64,000 nucleotides of DNA from Nocardiopsis potens DSM 45234 (GTDB taxonomy: Bacteria; Actinomycetota; Actinomycetes; Streptosporangiales; Streptosporangiaceae). Below, one piece after another: positions 33,300-42,274 of this stretch (within the stretch, counting starts at the first letter, position 1; each line of letters starts with the position of its first letter). A program made the position numbers and the translations under genes. The stretch covers positions 1 to 64,000 of the forward strand of contig NZ_ANBB01000015.1 of the NCBI RefSeq assembly GCF_000341105.1, given 5' to 3'. The notes under the pieces are model-generated. The model made no database searches, was not told where the DNA came from, and saw only the letters and a program-made list of their open reading frames with translations.

Positions 33300-34249
33300 T
33301 CGGACACGTGCTGCGCCGGCTCGCCGGCATGCTGCTCACCCTGGCGGCCGCCTCGCTGCTCATCTTCGGCGCGATGTACGCCGCCCCCGGCGACCCGGTG
33401 TCGTTCCTGATCGGCGACCCGGAGAACGTCACCCCGGAGCGGATCGAGGCGGTGCGCGCCGAGTACCACCTGGACGAGCCGCTGCTGGTGCAGTACGGGC
33501 TGTGGGCGTCCGGGGCGCTCACCGGCGACCTGGGCACCTCCTACCAGTACAACGCCCAGGTGGCCGACCTGATGCTGGCCCGGCTGCCCGCCACCCTGTC
33601 CCTGGTCGGCTACGCCGCGGTGCTGTTCACCGTGCTCGGCGTCGGGCTGGGCGCGCTGGCCGCGGTGCGCCGCGGCGGCCGCACCGACGCCGCCGTCACC
33701 GGCGGCACCGTGCTCGCCGCCTCGGTGCCCTCCTTCGTGCTGGCCCTCGCGCTGATCTCGGTCTTCTCCGTCCGGCTCGGCTGGTTCCCGGTGACCGGGC
33801 TGGGCGAGGGCCTGCTCGGCCGGATCCACCACCTCACCCTGCCCGCGGTCTCGCTCTCCCTGGGCGCGCTGGCCATCGTCAGCCGGGTCACCAGGCAGAG
33901 CATGGTGGAGCAGTTCGAGCTGGAGCACGTCGCCGCGGCGCGCGCCTCCGGCATCGCCGAGCGGCACATCGTCCGCCGGCACGTGCTGCGCAACGCGCTG
34001 GGCCCGGTGGTCACCATGTGCGGCCTGGTCACCGCGAGCATGCTCGCCGGGACGGTGGTGGTGGAGACCGCGTTCGGCATCAGCGGCATCGGCTCGCTGC
34101 TGGTGGACGCGATCAACACCTTCGACTTCCCGGTGGTCCAGGCGGTGCTGCTGTGCATGGTGGCCGCCTACATGGCGGTGACCACCCTGATCGACCTCGT
34201 CCACCCGCTGCTGGACCCGCGGGTCCGCCTTGAAGGGAGCAGGGCATGA
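33296..34249 (+). CDS. DppB-type ABC permease
   Basis: A 317-residue inner-membrane permease of the DppB/OppB type with an N-terminal segment (LAGMLLTLAAASLLIFGAMY), the typical large outer loop (PGDPVSF ... GDLGTSY) and five further segments. The ATPase-coupling EAA loop reads EHVAAARASGIAERHIVRRHVLRNAL. It overlaps both neighbours by ATGA, so the operon is translationally coupled. Confidence 0.94.
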   Translation: MIGHVLRRLAGMLLTLAAASLLIFGAMYAAPGDPVSFLIGDPENVTPERIEAVRAEYHLDEPLLVQYGLWASGALTGDLGTSYQYNAQVADLMLARLPATLSLVGYAAVLFTVLGVGLGALAAVRRGGRTDAAVTGGTVLAASVPSFVLALALISVFSVRLGWFPVTGLGEGLLGRIHHLTLPAVSLSLGALAIVSRVTRQSMVEQFELEHVAAARASGIAERHIVRRHVLRNALGPVVTMCGLVTASMLAGTVVVETAFGISGIGSLLVDAINTFDFPVVQAVLLCMVAAYMAVTTLIDLVHPLLDPRVRLEGSRA

Positions 34250-35145
34250 CCGCCACCGGAACCCGGGCCGCGCCCTCCGGCCCGCCCGACGCCGCCGGGC
34301 CCGCCGGCGCGGCCGCCGCGATCCCGGCCGGCCGGCGGGGCAGGGGAGGCGCCGCCTTCTGGATCTGCGCCGCCTTCCTCGGCGCGGTGGCCGCCGCGGC
34401 CGCGCTGGCCCCGCTGGTCGCGCCGCACGACCCCGCCGCGATCGACTTCGACCGGATCTGGTCCGGCCCCACCGCGGAGAACCCGCTGGGCACCGACCAG
34501 ATGGGCCGCGACCTGCTGTCCCGGCTGATCCACGGGGCCCGGGAGAGCCTGCTCGGGCCGCTGGCCCTGCTCGCCCTGGCGGCGCTGCTCGGCGTGGCCA
34601 TGGGCACCCTGGCCGCGTGGCGCCGCGGCTGGGTGGACGCGGTGCTGGCCCGGGTCACCGACGTGATGTACGCCTTCCCCGGCCTGCTCTTCGTGGTGCT
34701 GGTGATCGCGGTCTTCGGCAGCGGCCTGACCACCGCGGTGCTCGCCCTGGGGCTGGCCTTCGCGCCGATCATCGCCAAGTTCACCCGCAGCGTCGCGCTG
34801 GCCGAGTGCGCCAAGCCCTACATCGACGCCTACCGGGTGCAGGGGATGGGCGGGTTCGCCATCTGCGTCCGCCACCTGATCCCCAACATGGCCCCGGCCC
34901 TCCTCGGCTACCTGGTGGTGCTCTTCGGCGAGGGCCTGATGAGCCTGGCCGCGCTGAGCTTCCTCGGCTTCGGCGCGCAGCCGCCGAGCTCGGAGTGGGG
35001 CCTGATGGTGCAGGAGGGCCAGGCCGCGCTGATCCAGGGCGTGCTCTGGCCGTCCCTGGTCCCCGGCGCCGCGATCGCCCTGGTCGTGGTCGCCTTCAAC
35101 GTCGTCGGGGTGCGCCTCGCCGACCGGCTGAGCGACAGGAGGTAG
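34246..35145 (+). CDS. DppC-type ABC permease
   Basis: A 299-residue second permease of the DppC/OppC type: Ala/Pro/Gly-rich cytoplasmic N-terminus, one segment, the HDPAAIDFDRIWSGPTAENPLGTDQMGRDLLSRLI motif of the family split over about residues 62-96, and four to five further segments. The EAA loop lies at CAKPYIDAYRVQGMGGFAIC. The start overlaps the DppB-type gene (ATGA); four bases separate it from the ATPase gene. Confidence 0.94.
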   Translation: MTATGTRAAPSGPPDAAGPAGAAAAIPAGRRGRGGAAFWICAAFLGAVAAAAALAPLVAPHDPAAIDFDRIWSGPTAENPLGTDQMGRDLLSRLIHGARESLLGPLALLALAALLGVAMGTLAAWRRGWVDAVLARVTDVMYAFPGLLFVVLVIAVFGSGLTTAVLALGLAFAPIIAKFTRSVALAECAKPYIDAYRVQGMGGFAICVRHLIPNMAPALLGYLVVLFGEGLMSLAALSFLGFGAQPPSSEWGLMVQEGQAALIQGVLWPSLVPGAAIALVVVAFNVVGVRLADRLSDRR

Positions 35146-35149
35146 TCCG

Positions 35150-36145
35150 ATGCTGCTCGACATCGAGGGCCTCACGGTCGAACTGCCCGGCGCGGACGCG
35201 CGCCGCCCGGTGCTGGACGGGGTGGACCTGCGGGTGGCCGCCGGGGAGGTGGTCGGCCTGGTCGGCGAGTCCGGCTCCGGCAAGTCCACCACCGCCCGCG
35301 CCGCGCTGCGGCTGCTGCCCGAGGGGGCGGCGGCCCGCGGCCGGGTCTCGGTCGCCGGCACCGACGTGCTGGCCGCCGGCCCCGGCGAGCTCACCGAGCT
35401 GCGGGCGCGCCGGGTCGCCATGGTCTTTCAGGACCCCCGAGCGGTGCTCAACCCGGTGCGCCGGATCGGCGACTTCCTCACCGAGCGGATGGTGCTCGCC
35501 CTGGGCACGCCCCGGGAGCAGGCCCGCGCCCGGGCGCTGGAGCTGCTCGCCGAGGTCGGGCTGGGCCGCCCCGCCGAGCGGATCCGGCAGTACCCGCACG
35601 AGCTGTCCGGCGGCATGCTCCAGCGGGTGGTGCTCGCCGCCGCGCTGGCCACCGAGCCGGAGCTGCTCCTCGCCGACGAGGCGACCAGCGCGCTGGACGT
35701 CACCACCCAGGCCGAGGTGCTGGCGGTCCTGCGCGACCTGCGCGAGCGCCGCGGCACCGGCGTCCTGTTCATCACGCACGACCTGCACCTGGCCGCGGCC
35801 TACTGCCACCGGGTCTCGGTGATGTACGCCGGCCGGGTGGTGGAGGACCGCCCCGCCGCGGAGCTGTTCACCGACCCCCGCCACCCCTACACCCGGGCCC
35901 TGCTGGACTGCACCCCCGGCCTGGACTCCGACCGCGCCCCGCGGCCGGTCCCGGGCGCGCCCCCGTCGCTGGCCACCGCCTTCCCCGGCTGCCCGTTCGC
36001 CCCGCGCTGTCCCGAGGCCGAGGACGCCTGCACCGCCTGGCGCCCGGAGCCGCTGCCGCTGCCCGGCGGCACCGTGGCCTGCCGCCGGGCGGACATCTCG
36101 GCGCCGCGCACGGCGCCGCACGACCCCTCCTTGGAGACGCGATGA
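35150..36145 (+). CDS. DppD-type ABC ATPase
   Basis: A 331-residue ATPase of the oligopeptide/dipeptide type: Walker A GESGSGKST, Q-loop VFQDP, signature LSGGMLQRV, Walker B LLLADEATSALD and switch His in FITHDLH. The C-terminal extension (TRALLDCTPGL ... CPFAPRCPEAEDAC) has the four Cys that in family members bind an iron-sulphur cluster. The 3' end overlaps the next ATPase gene by ATGA. Confidence 0.95.
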   Translation: MLLDIEGLTVELPGADARRPVLDGVDLRVAAGEVVGLVGESGSGKSTTARAALRLLPEGAAARGRVSVAGTDVLAAGPGELTELRARRVAMVFQDPRAVLNPVRRIGDFLTERMVLALGTPREQARARALELLAEVGLGRPAERIRQYPHELSGGMLQRVVLAAALATEPELLLADEATSALDVTTQAEVLAVLRDLRERRGTGVLFITHDLHLAAAYCHRVSVMYAGRVVEDRPAAELFTDPRHPYTRALLDCTPGLDSDRAPRPVPGAPPSLATAFPGCPFAPRCPEAEDACTAWRPEPLPLPGGTVACRRADISAPRTAPHDPSLETR

Positions 36146-37005
36146 GCAGGGACGACAGCAGGGACGACGCCCGGCGGGGCGGACCGGTGCTGGCCGTGGA
36201 GCGGCTGCGCAAGACCTACCCGATGGGCCGGGGCGAGCCGCCGCTGACCGCCGCGGACGACGTCTCGTTCGAGCTGCGCGCCGGCGGGTCGCTCGGCGTC
36301 GTCGGCGAGTCCGGGTCGGGCAAGAGCACGGTGGCGCGGATGCTGGCCGGGCTCACCGCCCCCGACTCCGGGGAGATCCGGGTGGACGGGCGGCCGCGCG
36401 GCCCCCGGGAGCGGGGCCGGGCCGCCCGGCTGCGCCGGGCCCGCGAGATCCAGCTGGTCTTCCAGGACCCGCTGGGGTCGCTGGACCGCCGGCTGACCGC
36501 GGCCCAGTGCCTGCGGCAGGCGCTCCGGCTGCACGGCGCCGACCGGGCCGGGGCCGACCGGCGCGCCGCCGAGCTGCTGGCCCGGGTCGGCCTGGGGGAG
36601 CGGGAGGCCGGGGCGCGCCCGCACCGGCTCAGCGGCGGGCAGCGGCAGCGGCTGGCCATCGCCCGCGCGCTGGCCCCCGGGCCGTCGGTGCTGGTGCTGG
36701 ACGAGGCGGTGGCCGCGCTCGACGTCTCCATCCAGGCGCAGATCCTGGACCTGCTCGCGCGGATCCGCGCCGAGTCCGGGGTGGCGCTGCTCTTCGTCGC
36801 GCACGACCTGGCCGTGGTCCGGCAGATCTGCGACGACGTGCTGGTGATGTACAAGGGCGCGGTGGTCGAGCAGGGCCCGGCCGAGCGGGTGCTGCGCGCC
36901 CCGGAGCACCCCTACACCCGGATGCTGGTCTCCAGCGTCCCCGGCCCCGGCTGGGACCCGGCCGAGGTGGTCCGCCTCCGCGCCGAGTTCGCCGCGGCCG
37001 GCTGA
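36142..37005 (+). CDS. DppF-type ABC ATPase
   Basis: A 287-residue second ATPase: Walker A GESGSGKST, Q-loop VFQDPLGSLDRR, signature LSGGQRQRLAIARAL, Walker B VLVLDEAVAALDVS and FVAHDLAVV. It pairs with the preceding ATPase to energise the two permeases. It is shorter than its partner and lacks the Cys-rich C-terminal extension. It is the last gene of the operon; repeat G copy 3 follows and may end transcription. Confidence 0.94.
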   Translation: MSRDDSRDDARRGGPVLAVERLRKTYPMGRGEPPLTAADDVSFELRAGGSLGVVGESGSGKSTVARMLAGLTAPDSGEIRVDGRPRGPRERGRAARLRRAREIQLVFQDPLGSLDRRLTAAQCLRQALRLHGADRAGADRRAAELLARVGLGEREAGARPHRLSGGQRQRLAIARALAPGPSVLVLDEAVAALDVSIQAQILDLLARIRAESGVALLFVAHDLAVVRQICDDVLVMYKGAVVEQGPAERVLRAPEHPYTRMLVSSVPGPGWDPAEVVRLRAEFAAAG

Positions 37006-37031
37006 CCCGGCCGACTCAGCATCCCCGGCCC

Positions 37032-37190
37032 CGCACCCACCCTGTTGAGCCCAGGGCCGCCGCTCTCCCCAGGGATCCGGCCCCGCGCCCACCCCGTCGT
37101 GGCCCGCGATGACGACGCGGAGCTCGACGGGGTGGGTGCGGGGCCGGGGTCGGGAAAGACGGTGCCCCTGAGCTCGACAGGGTGGGTGCG
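37032..37190. repeat. Dispersed inverted repeat G, copy 3
   Basis: The ends CGCACCCACCCTGTTGAGC (37032-37050) and GCTCGACAGGGTGGGTGCG (37172-37190) are inverted with one mismatch. Inside lie CCAGGGCCGCCGCTCTCCCC, as in copy 2, and another GAGCTCGAC word at 37120. It separates the convergent importer operon and DHA2 exporter gene. Confidence 0.75.
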
Positions 37191-37219
37191 TCCGGCGCGG
37201 GTCGCGTGGGGCCGCCCGG

Positions 37220-38839
37220 TCAGTCCCGCTCCGCGGTGCCGGCCTTCGCCGGGGCGCGGTGCGGGCCGCGCATGTTGCGGGAGAACAGGGTGGCGGCCAG
37301 GCCGAGGGCGATCGCGCCCAGCGGGACCAGGCCGACCAGGCGGAAGGTGTCGGTGAAGGCGTCCGCGAACACCGCCTCCGCCAGCACGGAGAGCCGGTCG
37401 GCCGCCGACTGCGGGACGTCGGCGGGCAGCTCGGGCGGGGCCGGCGGGCCGAGTTCCAGGCCGGTCCCGTGGCCGGTGGAGACGCCCTCGGTGAATGGCT
37501 CCCGGACCTCCGGCGGAAGCTCCCCGGCGCGGGCCCGGGCCTCCGCCTCCATCCGGGCGCTGAGCGAGGTCTGCATCAGGGCGCCCACCACGGCCCCGCC
37601 CAGCACCGAGCCGAGCTGGCGGACGGTGTTCAGCACCCCGGAGGCGGCGCCGGCCATCCGCGGCTCGACCCGGTACATCGCCAGCGAGTTCATCGGGCCG
37701 AAGACCGACGCGACGCCGATGCCCATCACCACCAGCGGGGCGACGAACACCGGCCAGCCGCTGTCCGGGGAGGCGAGCGCGAGCAGCGCCGCCAGGCCGC
37801 CGCCGAACAGGGCGAACCCGCCGACGAGCAGGTACTTGCCGCCGACCCGGTCCACCCAGCGCCCGATGACCGGCGCGGCGACCATCGACATCACCGACAT
37901 CGGCGCCATGGTCAGCCCCGCCGCCAGCGCGCTCATCTGCAGCACCGACTGCAGGTAGATGGTGAACAGCAGGGAGTACCCCAGCATCGCCACCGAGACC
38001 AGCGCCGCGTTGAGGCTCATCAGGCTGTAGTTGCGGTCGGCGAACAGGGCGAACGGCACCAGCGGGTCGCGGCCCTGCCGGGCGCGCTGCTGGACGAGGA
38101 AGGCGGCGAACAGCACCGCGCTCAGCGCCAGCAGCAGCGGGATGCCCACCGGGCCGACCACCTGGCCCCAGTGGAACCGCTCCCCCTCGACCAGGCCGAA
38201 TGCGAGCAGGCCCAGGGCCAGGGTGGCCAGCAGCACGCCGGTCCCGTCGAACCGGGGCCGCGCCTCCGACGGCGGGTCGGGCGGGATGAGCAGGGCGCCC
38301 AGCACCAGCGCGAGCGCGCCGAACGGGACGTTGACGAAGAAGATGAACCGCCAGTCGAACCCGGTGACCAGCAGCCCGCCCAGGGTGGGGCCGGCGATCG
38401 TGGCCAGCCCGGCGACCGCGCCCCACACCCCCATCGCGGTGCCCCGGCGCTCCGCCGGGAAGACCCGGATGATCAGCGTCATGGTCTGCGGCATCATGAT
38501 CGCCGCGCCGACGCCCTGCAGCACCCGGGCCGCGATCAGCCACGCCGCGTCGGGGGAGAACCCGCAGGCCACCGAGGCGGAGGTGAACACCGCGACGCCG
38601 ACCAGGAACAGCCGGCGCGGCCCGAACAGGTCGCCCAGCCGGCCGGCGGTGATGATCAGCACCGCCAGCACCAGGGTGTAGGCGTTGACCACCCACAGCA
38701 CCTCGTCGACGGCGGCGCCCAGCCGCCGGATCATGTCCGGGATCGCGATGTTGACGATGGTCAGGTCGAGCAGCGTCATGAAGAACCCGAGGCACAGCGC
38801 GGCCAGGATGGCCCACGGGTCGCCGCGCAGCGATCTCAC
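37220..38839 (-). CDS. DHA2-family MFS exporter (EmrB/QacA type)
   Basis: A 539-residue 14-segment drug exporter. Visible motifs are TLLDLTIVNIAIPDM (motif D1), AGRLGDLFGPRRLF (motif A), RVLQGVGAAIMMP (motif B) and GPTLGGLLVTGFDWRFIFFVNVPFG (motif C and following). A large periplasmic loop between the last two segments contains Pro/Glu-rich sequence (about 430-495), as usual in DHA2 proteins. GTG start with GAGGGGG ahead. No TetR/MarR regulator is adjacent; the upstream 364-base gap separates it from the divergent glucokinase gene. Confidence 0.92.
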   Translation of the reverse strand: MRSLRGDPWAILAALCLGFFMTLLDLTIVNIAIPDMIRRLGAAVDEVLWVVNAYTLVLAVLIITAGRLGDLFGPRRLFLVGVAVFTSASVACGFSPDAAWLIAARVLQGVGAAIMMPQTMTLIIRVFPAERRGTAMGVWGAVAGLATIAGPTLGGLLVTGFDWRFIFFVNVPFGALALVLGALLIPPDPPSEARPRFDGTGVLLATLALGLLAFGLVEGERFHWGQVVGPVGIPLLLALSAVLFAAFLVQQRARQGRDPLVPFALFADRNYSLMSLNAALVSVAMLGYSLLFTIYLQSVLQMSALAAGLTMAPMSVMSMVAAPVIGRWVDRVGGKYLLVGGFALFGGGLAALLALASPDSGWPVFVAPLVVMGIGVASVFGPMNSLAMYRVEPRMAGAASGVLNTVRQLGSVLGGAVVGALMQTSLSARMEAEARARAGELPPEVREPFTEGVSTGHGTGLELGPPAPPELPADVPQSAADRLSVLAEAVFADAFTDTFRLVGLVPLGAIALGLAATLFSRNMRGPHRAPAKAGTAERD

Positions 38840-39203
38840 CGGGCCCCCTCGGGGCGCGGCGGCTCTCCGGAAAGGGAATAGGGCACGGTCGGCGCCGGCG
38901 CCGGTGTCGGCGCGGGCGGCCGGGGTGTTCGGCTCGGCATGGATCCCTCCGCGGGCCCGGTCGGCCCCTCGGAAAAGGTGCGGGCCCGCCCTCCCCGGAC
39001 GACCCTACCCGCGGGCGGCCGGGGCCGACCGGCCGCTGCGGACCGTTTGCCGTCCCTTGCCGCGGCCCTGCTCCGGGGAGGGCCCCGAGACCGGCGGTCC
39101 CGGCGCCGCGGAGGAGGGGGACCGAGGGCGCGGGGCGGTGCGGCCGACACCGCGCCGCGCTGCGGCGGGAACCGTCCGGCGGCCGGATAGGATCGGCCGG
39201 GTC
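38840..39203. other. Divergent intergenic region, no gene seen
   Basis: This 364-base gap lies between the exporter (minus) and glucokinase (plus). TAGGAT at 39188-39193 stands 10 bases before the glucokinase ATG and is a likely -10 box with a very short leader. I see no operator-like symmetry otherwise. Confidence 0.4.
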
Positions 39204-40235
39204 ATGGCACTCACCAGGGGGAACGGCGGCCGTTCGCGCGGGCTCGTGATCGGCGTCGACATCGGCGGGACCAAGGTCGCGGCAGGGGTGGTCAACCCCT
39301 CCGGGCGGGTCCTGGCGCGGTTGCGCGCCGAGACGCCGGACCGCAGCAAGAGCCCCAAGGTCGTCGAGGACACCATCGCCGGCGTGGTGGAGGAGCTGCG
39401 CGCCGAGTACCCGGTCAAGGCGGTCGGCGTGGGCGCGGCCGGGTTCGTCGACGAGCGCCGCTCCAACGTGCTGTTCGCGCCGCACCTCTCCTGGCGGGAC
39501 GAGCCGCTGCGCGAGGCGCTGGGCGCCCGGCTGGGCCTGCCGGTGGCGGTGGAGAACGACGCCAACGCCTCCGCCTGGGCGGAGATGCGGATCGGCGCCG
39601 GGCGCGGCCACCGGGACGCGGTGGTGGTGAACCTGGGCACCGGGATCGGCGGCGCGATCGTGCTGAACGGCGCGCTGTACCGGGGACGCCACGGCATCGC
39701 CGGGGAGTTCGGCCACATGGCGGTGGTCCCGGGCGGCCACCGCTGCGAGTGCGGCAACCGCGGCTGCTGGGAGCAGTACGCCAGCGGCAACGCGGTGACC
39801 CGGGAGGCGCGCGAGCTGGCCGAGGCCGACTCGCCGGTGGCCCGCACGCTGCTCCAGGCGGTCGGCGGCGACCCGTCCCGGATCACCGGCCCGCTCGTCG
39901 CCGAGCTGGCCCGGGACGGCGACCGGGCGAGCGTGGAGATCCTGGAGGACGTCGGCGGCTGGCTCGGCGCGGGCCTGGCCGACCTGGCCGCGGCCTTCGA
40001 CCCGGAGCTGTTCGTCATCGGCGGCGGCGTGTCCGACTGCGGCGAGCTGCTGCTGGGCCCGGCGCGCACCGCGTTCCGGCGCAACCTCACCGGCCGCGGC
40101 CACCGCCCGGAGGCGAGGATCGTCCGCGCCGAGCTGGGCAACGAGGCCGGCATGATCGGCGCCGCCCTGCTGGCCCGGGAGGAGCCGCGGAGCCGCCTGC
40201 TCCGCCGCCGCTTCACCGCCCGCCGCCGGCGCTGA
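39204..40235 (+). CDS. glk: ROK-family glucokinase
   Basis: A 343-residue ROK kinase that phosphorylates glucose with ATP, like GlkA of Streptomyces. The phosphate motif is VIGVDIGGTKVAAGVV, the catalytic Asp is in VENDANASAWAE, the ATP/sugar part in NLGTGIGGAIV, HGIAGEFGHM carries the sugar-binding Glu/His, and CECGNRGCWEQYASG holds the zinc ligands of the family. There is no N-terminal HTH, so it is a kinase, not a ROK repressor. The C-terminal tail is very basic (RRRFTARRRR). The ATG at 39204 begins right before the basic lead to the domain. The gene is monocistronic; nearby GntR/iol genes are separately controlled. Confidence 0.92.
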   Translation: MALTRGNGGRSRGLVIGVDIGGTKVAAGVVNPSGRVLARLRAETPDRSKSPKVVEDTIAGVVEELRAEYPVKAVGVGAAGFVDERRSNVLFAPHLSWRDEPLREALGARLGLPVAVENDANASAWAEMRIGAGRGHRDAVVVNLGTGIGGAIVLNGALYRGRHGIAGEFGHMAVVPGGHRCECGNRGCWEQYASGNAVTREARELAEADSPVARTLLQAVGGDPSRITGPLVAELARDGDRASVEILEDVGGWLGAGLADLAAAFDPELFVIGGGVSDCGELLLGPARTAFRRNLTGRGHRPEARIVRAELGNEAGMIGAALLAREEPRSRLLRRRFTARRRR

Positions 40236-40268
40236 CGATCCGCACCGCCCCTTCTTCCCCTGGGGGGA

Positions 40269-41009
40269 TCAGCCGGTGAGGGTGAGCTCGAAGGAGTAGC
40301 GCGAGGCGCGGTAGACGTGCGAGCCGGCCTCGATGACGCGGCCGGTGTCGTCGTAGGCGACCCGGTCCATGGTGAGCAGCGGCGCCCCGGGGACCTCGCC
40401 CAGGGCGCGGGCCTCGGCGGCGGTGGCGCCGCGGGCGCCGATGCTCTGCGAGGCGATCTTCACCGTCACCCCGCCGGCGCGCAGCAGCCGGTACAGGCCG
40501 GTCTCGGCGAGCCGCTCCGCGGTCAGGTCGACCAGGTCCAGCGGCAGGTGGTTGTGCATCAGCGCGAGCGGCTCGTCGCCGGCGTAGCGGAGCCGCTCCA
40601 GCGCGTAGACCTCGGTGCCCGGGTCCACTTCCAGCCGGTGCGCGACCGCCTCCGGGGCGGGGCGCACGCTCAGCCCGAGCACCTCGGTGCGCGGGCGCTG
40701 GCCCGCCTGGTCCAGGTCGTCGTAGAGGCTGGACAGCTCCACCGGGCGGCGCACCCGGGGGGTGGCGACCTGGGTGCCCACGCCCCGCTTGCGCACCAGC
40801 AGCCCCTGGTCGACCAGGTACTCGATGGCGCGGCGCAGCGTCGGGCGGGACAGCCCGAGCCGCCCGGCGAGCAGGATCTCGTTCTCCAGCCGGGTGCCCG
40901 GGGGCAGCTCGCCCTCGCGGATGCGGCGCTCCAGTTCCCGGGCGAGCTGGAAGTAGAGCGGGATCGGGCTGGTGCGGTCGAGCGGCACCGAAAGGGGCGT
41001 CTCAGCCAC
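40269..41009 (-). CDS. GntR/HutC-family regulator, probably of the inositol operon
   Basis: A 246-residue GntR regulator with UTRA domain. The winged helix is at about 15-80 (PLYFQLARELERRIREGELPPG; LSRPTLRRAIEYLVDQGLLVRKRGVGT), and the UTRA effector domain at 95-240 (EVYALERLRYAGDEPLALMHNHLP). It is divergent from the inositol operon at 41255, so it probably represses it and responds to an inositol intermediate. GTG 41009 is preferred because AGGAG lies just ahead; the longer frame to 41189 runs through the operator region. The perfect palindrome ATGTCTAGACAT (41118-41129) in the shared promoter has the TCTAGA core seen in operators of HutC-type regulators. Confidence 0.9.
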   Translation of the reverse strand: MAETPLSVPLDRTSPIPLYFQLARELERRIREGELPPGTRLENEILLAGRLGLSRPTLRRAIEYLVDQGLLVRKRGVGTQVATPRVRRPVELSSLYDDLDQAGQRPRTEVLGLSVRPAPEAVAHRLEVDPGTEVYALERLRYAGDEPLALMHNHLPLDLVDLTAERLAETGLYRLLRAGGVTVKIASQSIGARGATAAEARALGEVPGAPLLTMDRVAYDDTGRVIEAGSHVYRASRYSFELTLTG

Positions 41010-41117
41010 GGGACTCCTGTCGGCGGTGGTATCGGCCGGGTATCGGCGGTGGTGGGAGCGGGGCGGACGACGGAAGTCTACCGACCTGACATGTTGACCG
41101 GAGGTCATGAGGTAATC

Positions 41118-41129
41118 ATGTCTAGACAT
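41118..41129. promoter_or_regulatory. Operator candidate ATGTCTAGACAT
   Basis: A perfect 12-bp palindrome sits 5 bases upstream of the -35 box of the inositol operon promoter and about 110 bases from the GntR start. It is the clearest symmetrical element in the divergent gap, so it is the likely site of the GntR regulator. Confidence 0.65.
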
Positions 41130-41133
41130 ACCG

Positions 41134-41163
41134 TTGACATCCGGTGCGGGCCCGGCGTAGAAA
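41134..41163 (+). promoter_or_regulatory. Promoter of the inositol operon
   Basis: TTGACA at 41134-41139 and TAGAAA at 41158-41163 are separated by 18 bases. This gives a start near 41170 and a leader of about 85 bases before the GTG at 41255. Confidence 0.6.
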
Positions 41164-41254
41164 TCAGGGCGGGGCGTGACCCGGGTCACGCCGCGCGCCG
41201 GCCCGGCGCCCGGACCGCCCCCGTTCGGACCCCTCGGCGGACGGAGGAGCGGCG

Positions 41255-42274
41255 GTGCGCATCGGACTCATCGGAACGGGGCGCATCGGCGCCGCACACG
41301 CGGCCGCCGCCGCGGACCTCCTCCCCGAGGGCGGTCGGCTGGTACTGGCCGACGCCGACCCCGGGCGGGCGCGGGAGACCGCGGCGCGCACCGGCGCCGA
41401 GGCCGCCGCGAGCCCGGGTGAACTCCTCGCCCCCGGCGCCGTCGACGCGCTGATCATCGCCGCCGCCACCGACGCCCACCCGGAGCTCCTGCTCGCCGGG
41501 ATCCGGGCCGGCCTGCCGGTCTTCTGCGAGAAGCCGGTCGCCCGGGACGTGCCCCGCACCGTCGAGGTGCTGCGCGAGACCGAGCGGGCCGGAGCGCTGG
41601 TGCACATCGGCTTCATGCGCCGCTTCGACGCCGGCCACCGGCGGGCCAGGCGGGCGCTGGCCGCCGGCGAGCTCGGCGAACTGCACCGGGCGCACACCGT
41701 CACCTGCGACGCCGCCCCGCCGCCCGCCGAGTTCATCCGCACCTCCGGCGGGATCTTCCGCGACTGCCACGTGCACGACTTCGACGCGCTGCGCTGGATC
41801 ACCGGCCGCGAGGCGGTCGAGGTGCACGCCTACGGGGCCAACCGGGGCGCCGCCCACTTCGCCGAGGCCGGCGACGCGGACACCACCGCCGCGGTGCTCC
41901 GGCTGGACGACGGCACCCTGGCCACCCTCCAGGGGTCCCGGTACAACGGAGCCGGGTACGACGTCCGCATGGAGTTCGCCGGGAGCCGCGCCACCATCGC
42001 CGTCGGGCTGGACGACCGGGCGCCGCTGCGCTCCGCCGAAGGGGCCGCCTTCCCCGCCGGCACCCCGCACCGGGGGTTCTGGCCCCGGTTCGAGGCCGCC
42101 TACCGGGCCGAGATCGCCGCGTTCCTGAAGGCCGCGGCCGAGGGCGGCCCGAGCCCGTGCACGGTCGCCGACGCGCTGGAGGCGATGCTGGTCGCCGAGG
42201 CCGCCGACCTGTCCGTGCGGGAGGGCCGCGCGGTCCTGGTGGACGAGGTCCGCGAGCGGGGAGGCGCCCGATGA
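41255..42274 (+). CDS. Gfo/Idh/MocA oxidoreductase, inositol dehydrogenase-like (1)
   Basis: A 339-residue NAD(P)-dependent oxidoreductase. The Rossmann part starts RIGLIGTGRIGAAHA; the CEKPVARDV motif bears the catalytic Lys; the second part shows FRDCHVHDFDALRWITG with the conserved His. As first gene of the iol operon it probably oxidises myo-, scyllo- or D-chiro-inositol or a related ketone. A second paralogue ends the cluster (51202-52206). GTG start with GGAGGAG; its stop overlaps iolC by ATGA. Which of the two is the true IolG is not decided; gene 2 has the more typical DxAVHExDxxRWL motif. Confidence 0.88.
   Translation: MRIGLIGTGRIGAAHAAAAADLLPEGGRLVLADADPGRARETAARTGAEAAASPGELLAPGAVDALIIAAATDAHPELLLAGIRAGLPVFCEKPVARDVPRTVEVLRETERAGALVHIGFMRRFDAGHRRARRALAAGELGELHRAHTVTCDAAPPPAEFIRTSGGIFRDCHVHDFDALRWITGREAVEVHAYGANRGAAHFAEAGDADTTAAVLRLDDGTLATLQGSRYNGAGYDVRMEFAGSRATIAVGLDDRAPLRSAEGAAFPAGTPHRGFWPRFEAAYRAEIAAFLKAAAEGGPSPCTVADALEAMLVAEAADLSVREGRAVLVDEVRERGGAR

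Noticed and set aside
39204-40235. Transcriptional repressor of the ROK family
   Set aside because: There is no N-terminal helix-turn-helix and all kinase motifs, including the catalytic Asp, are present.
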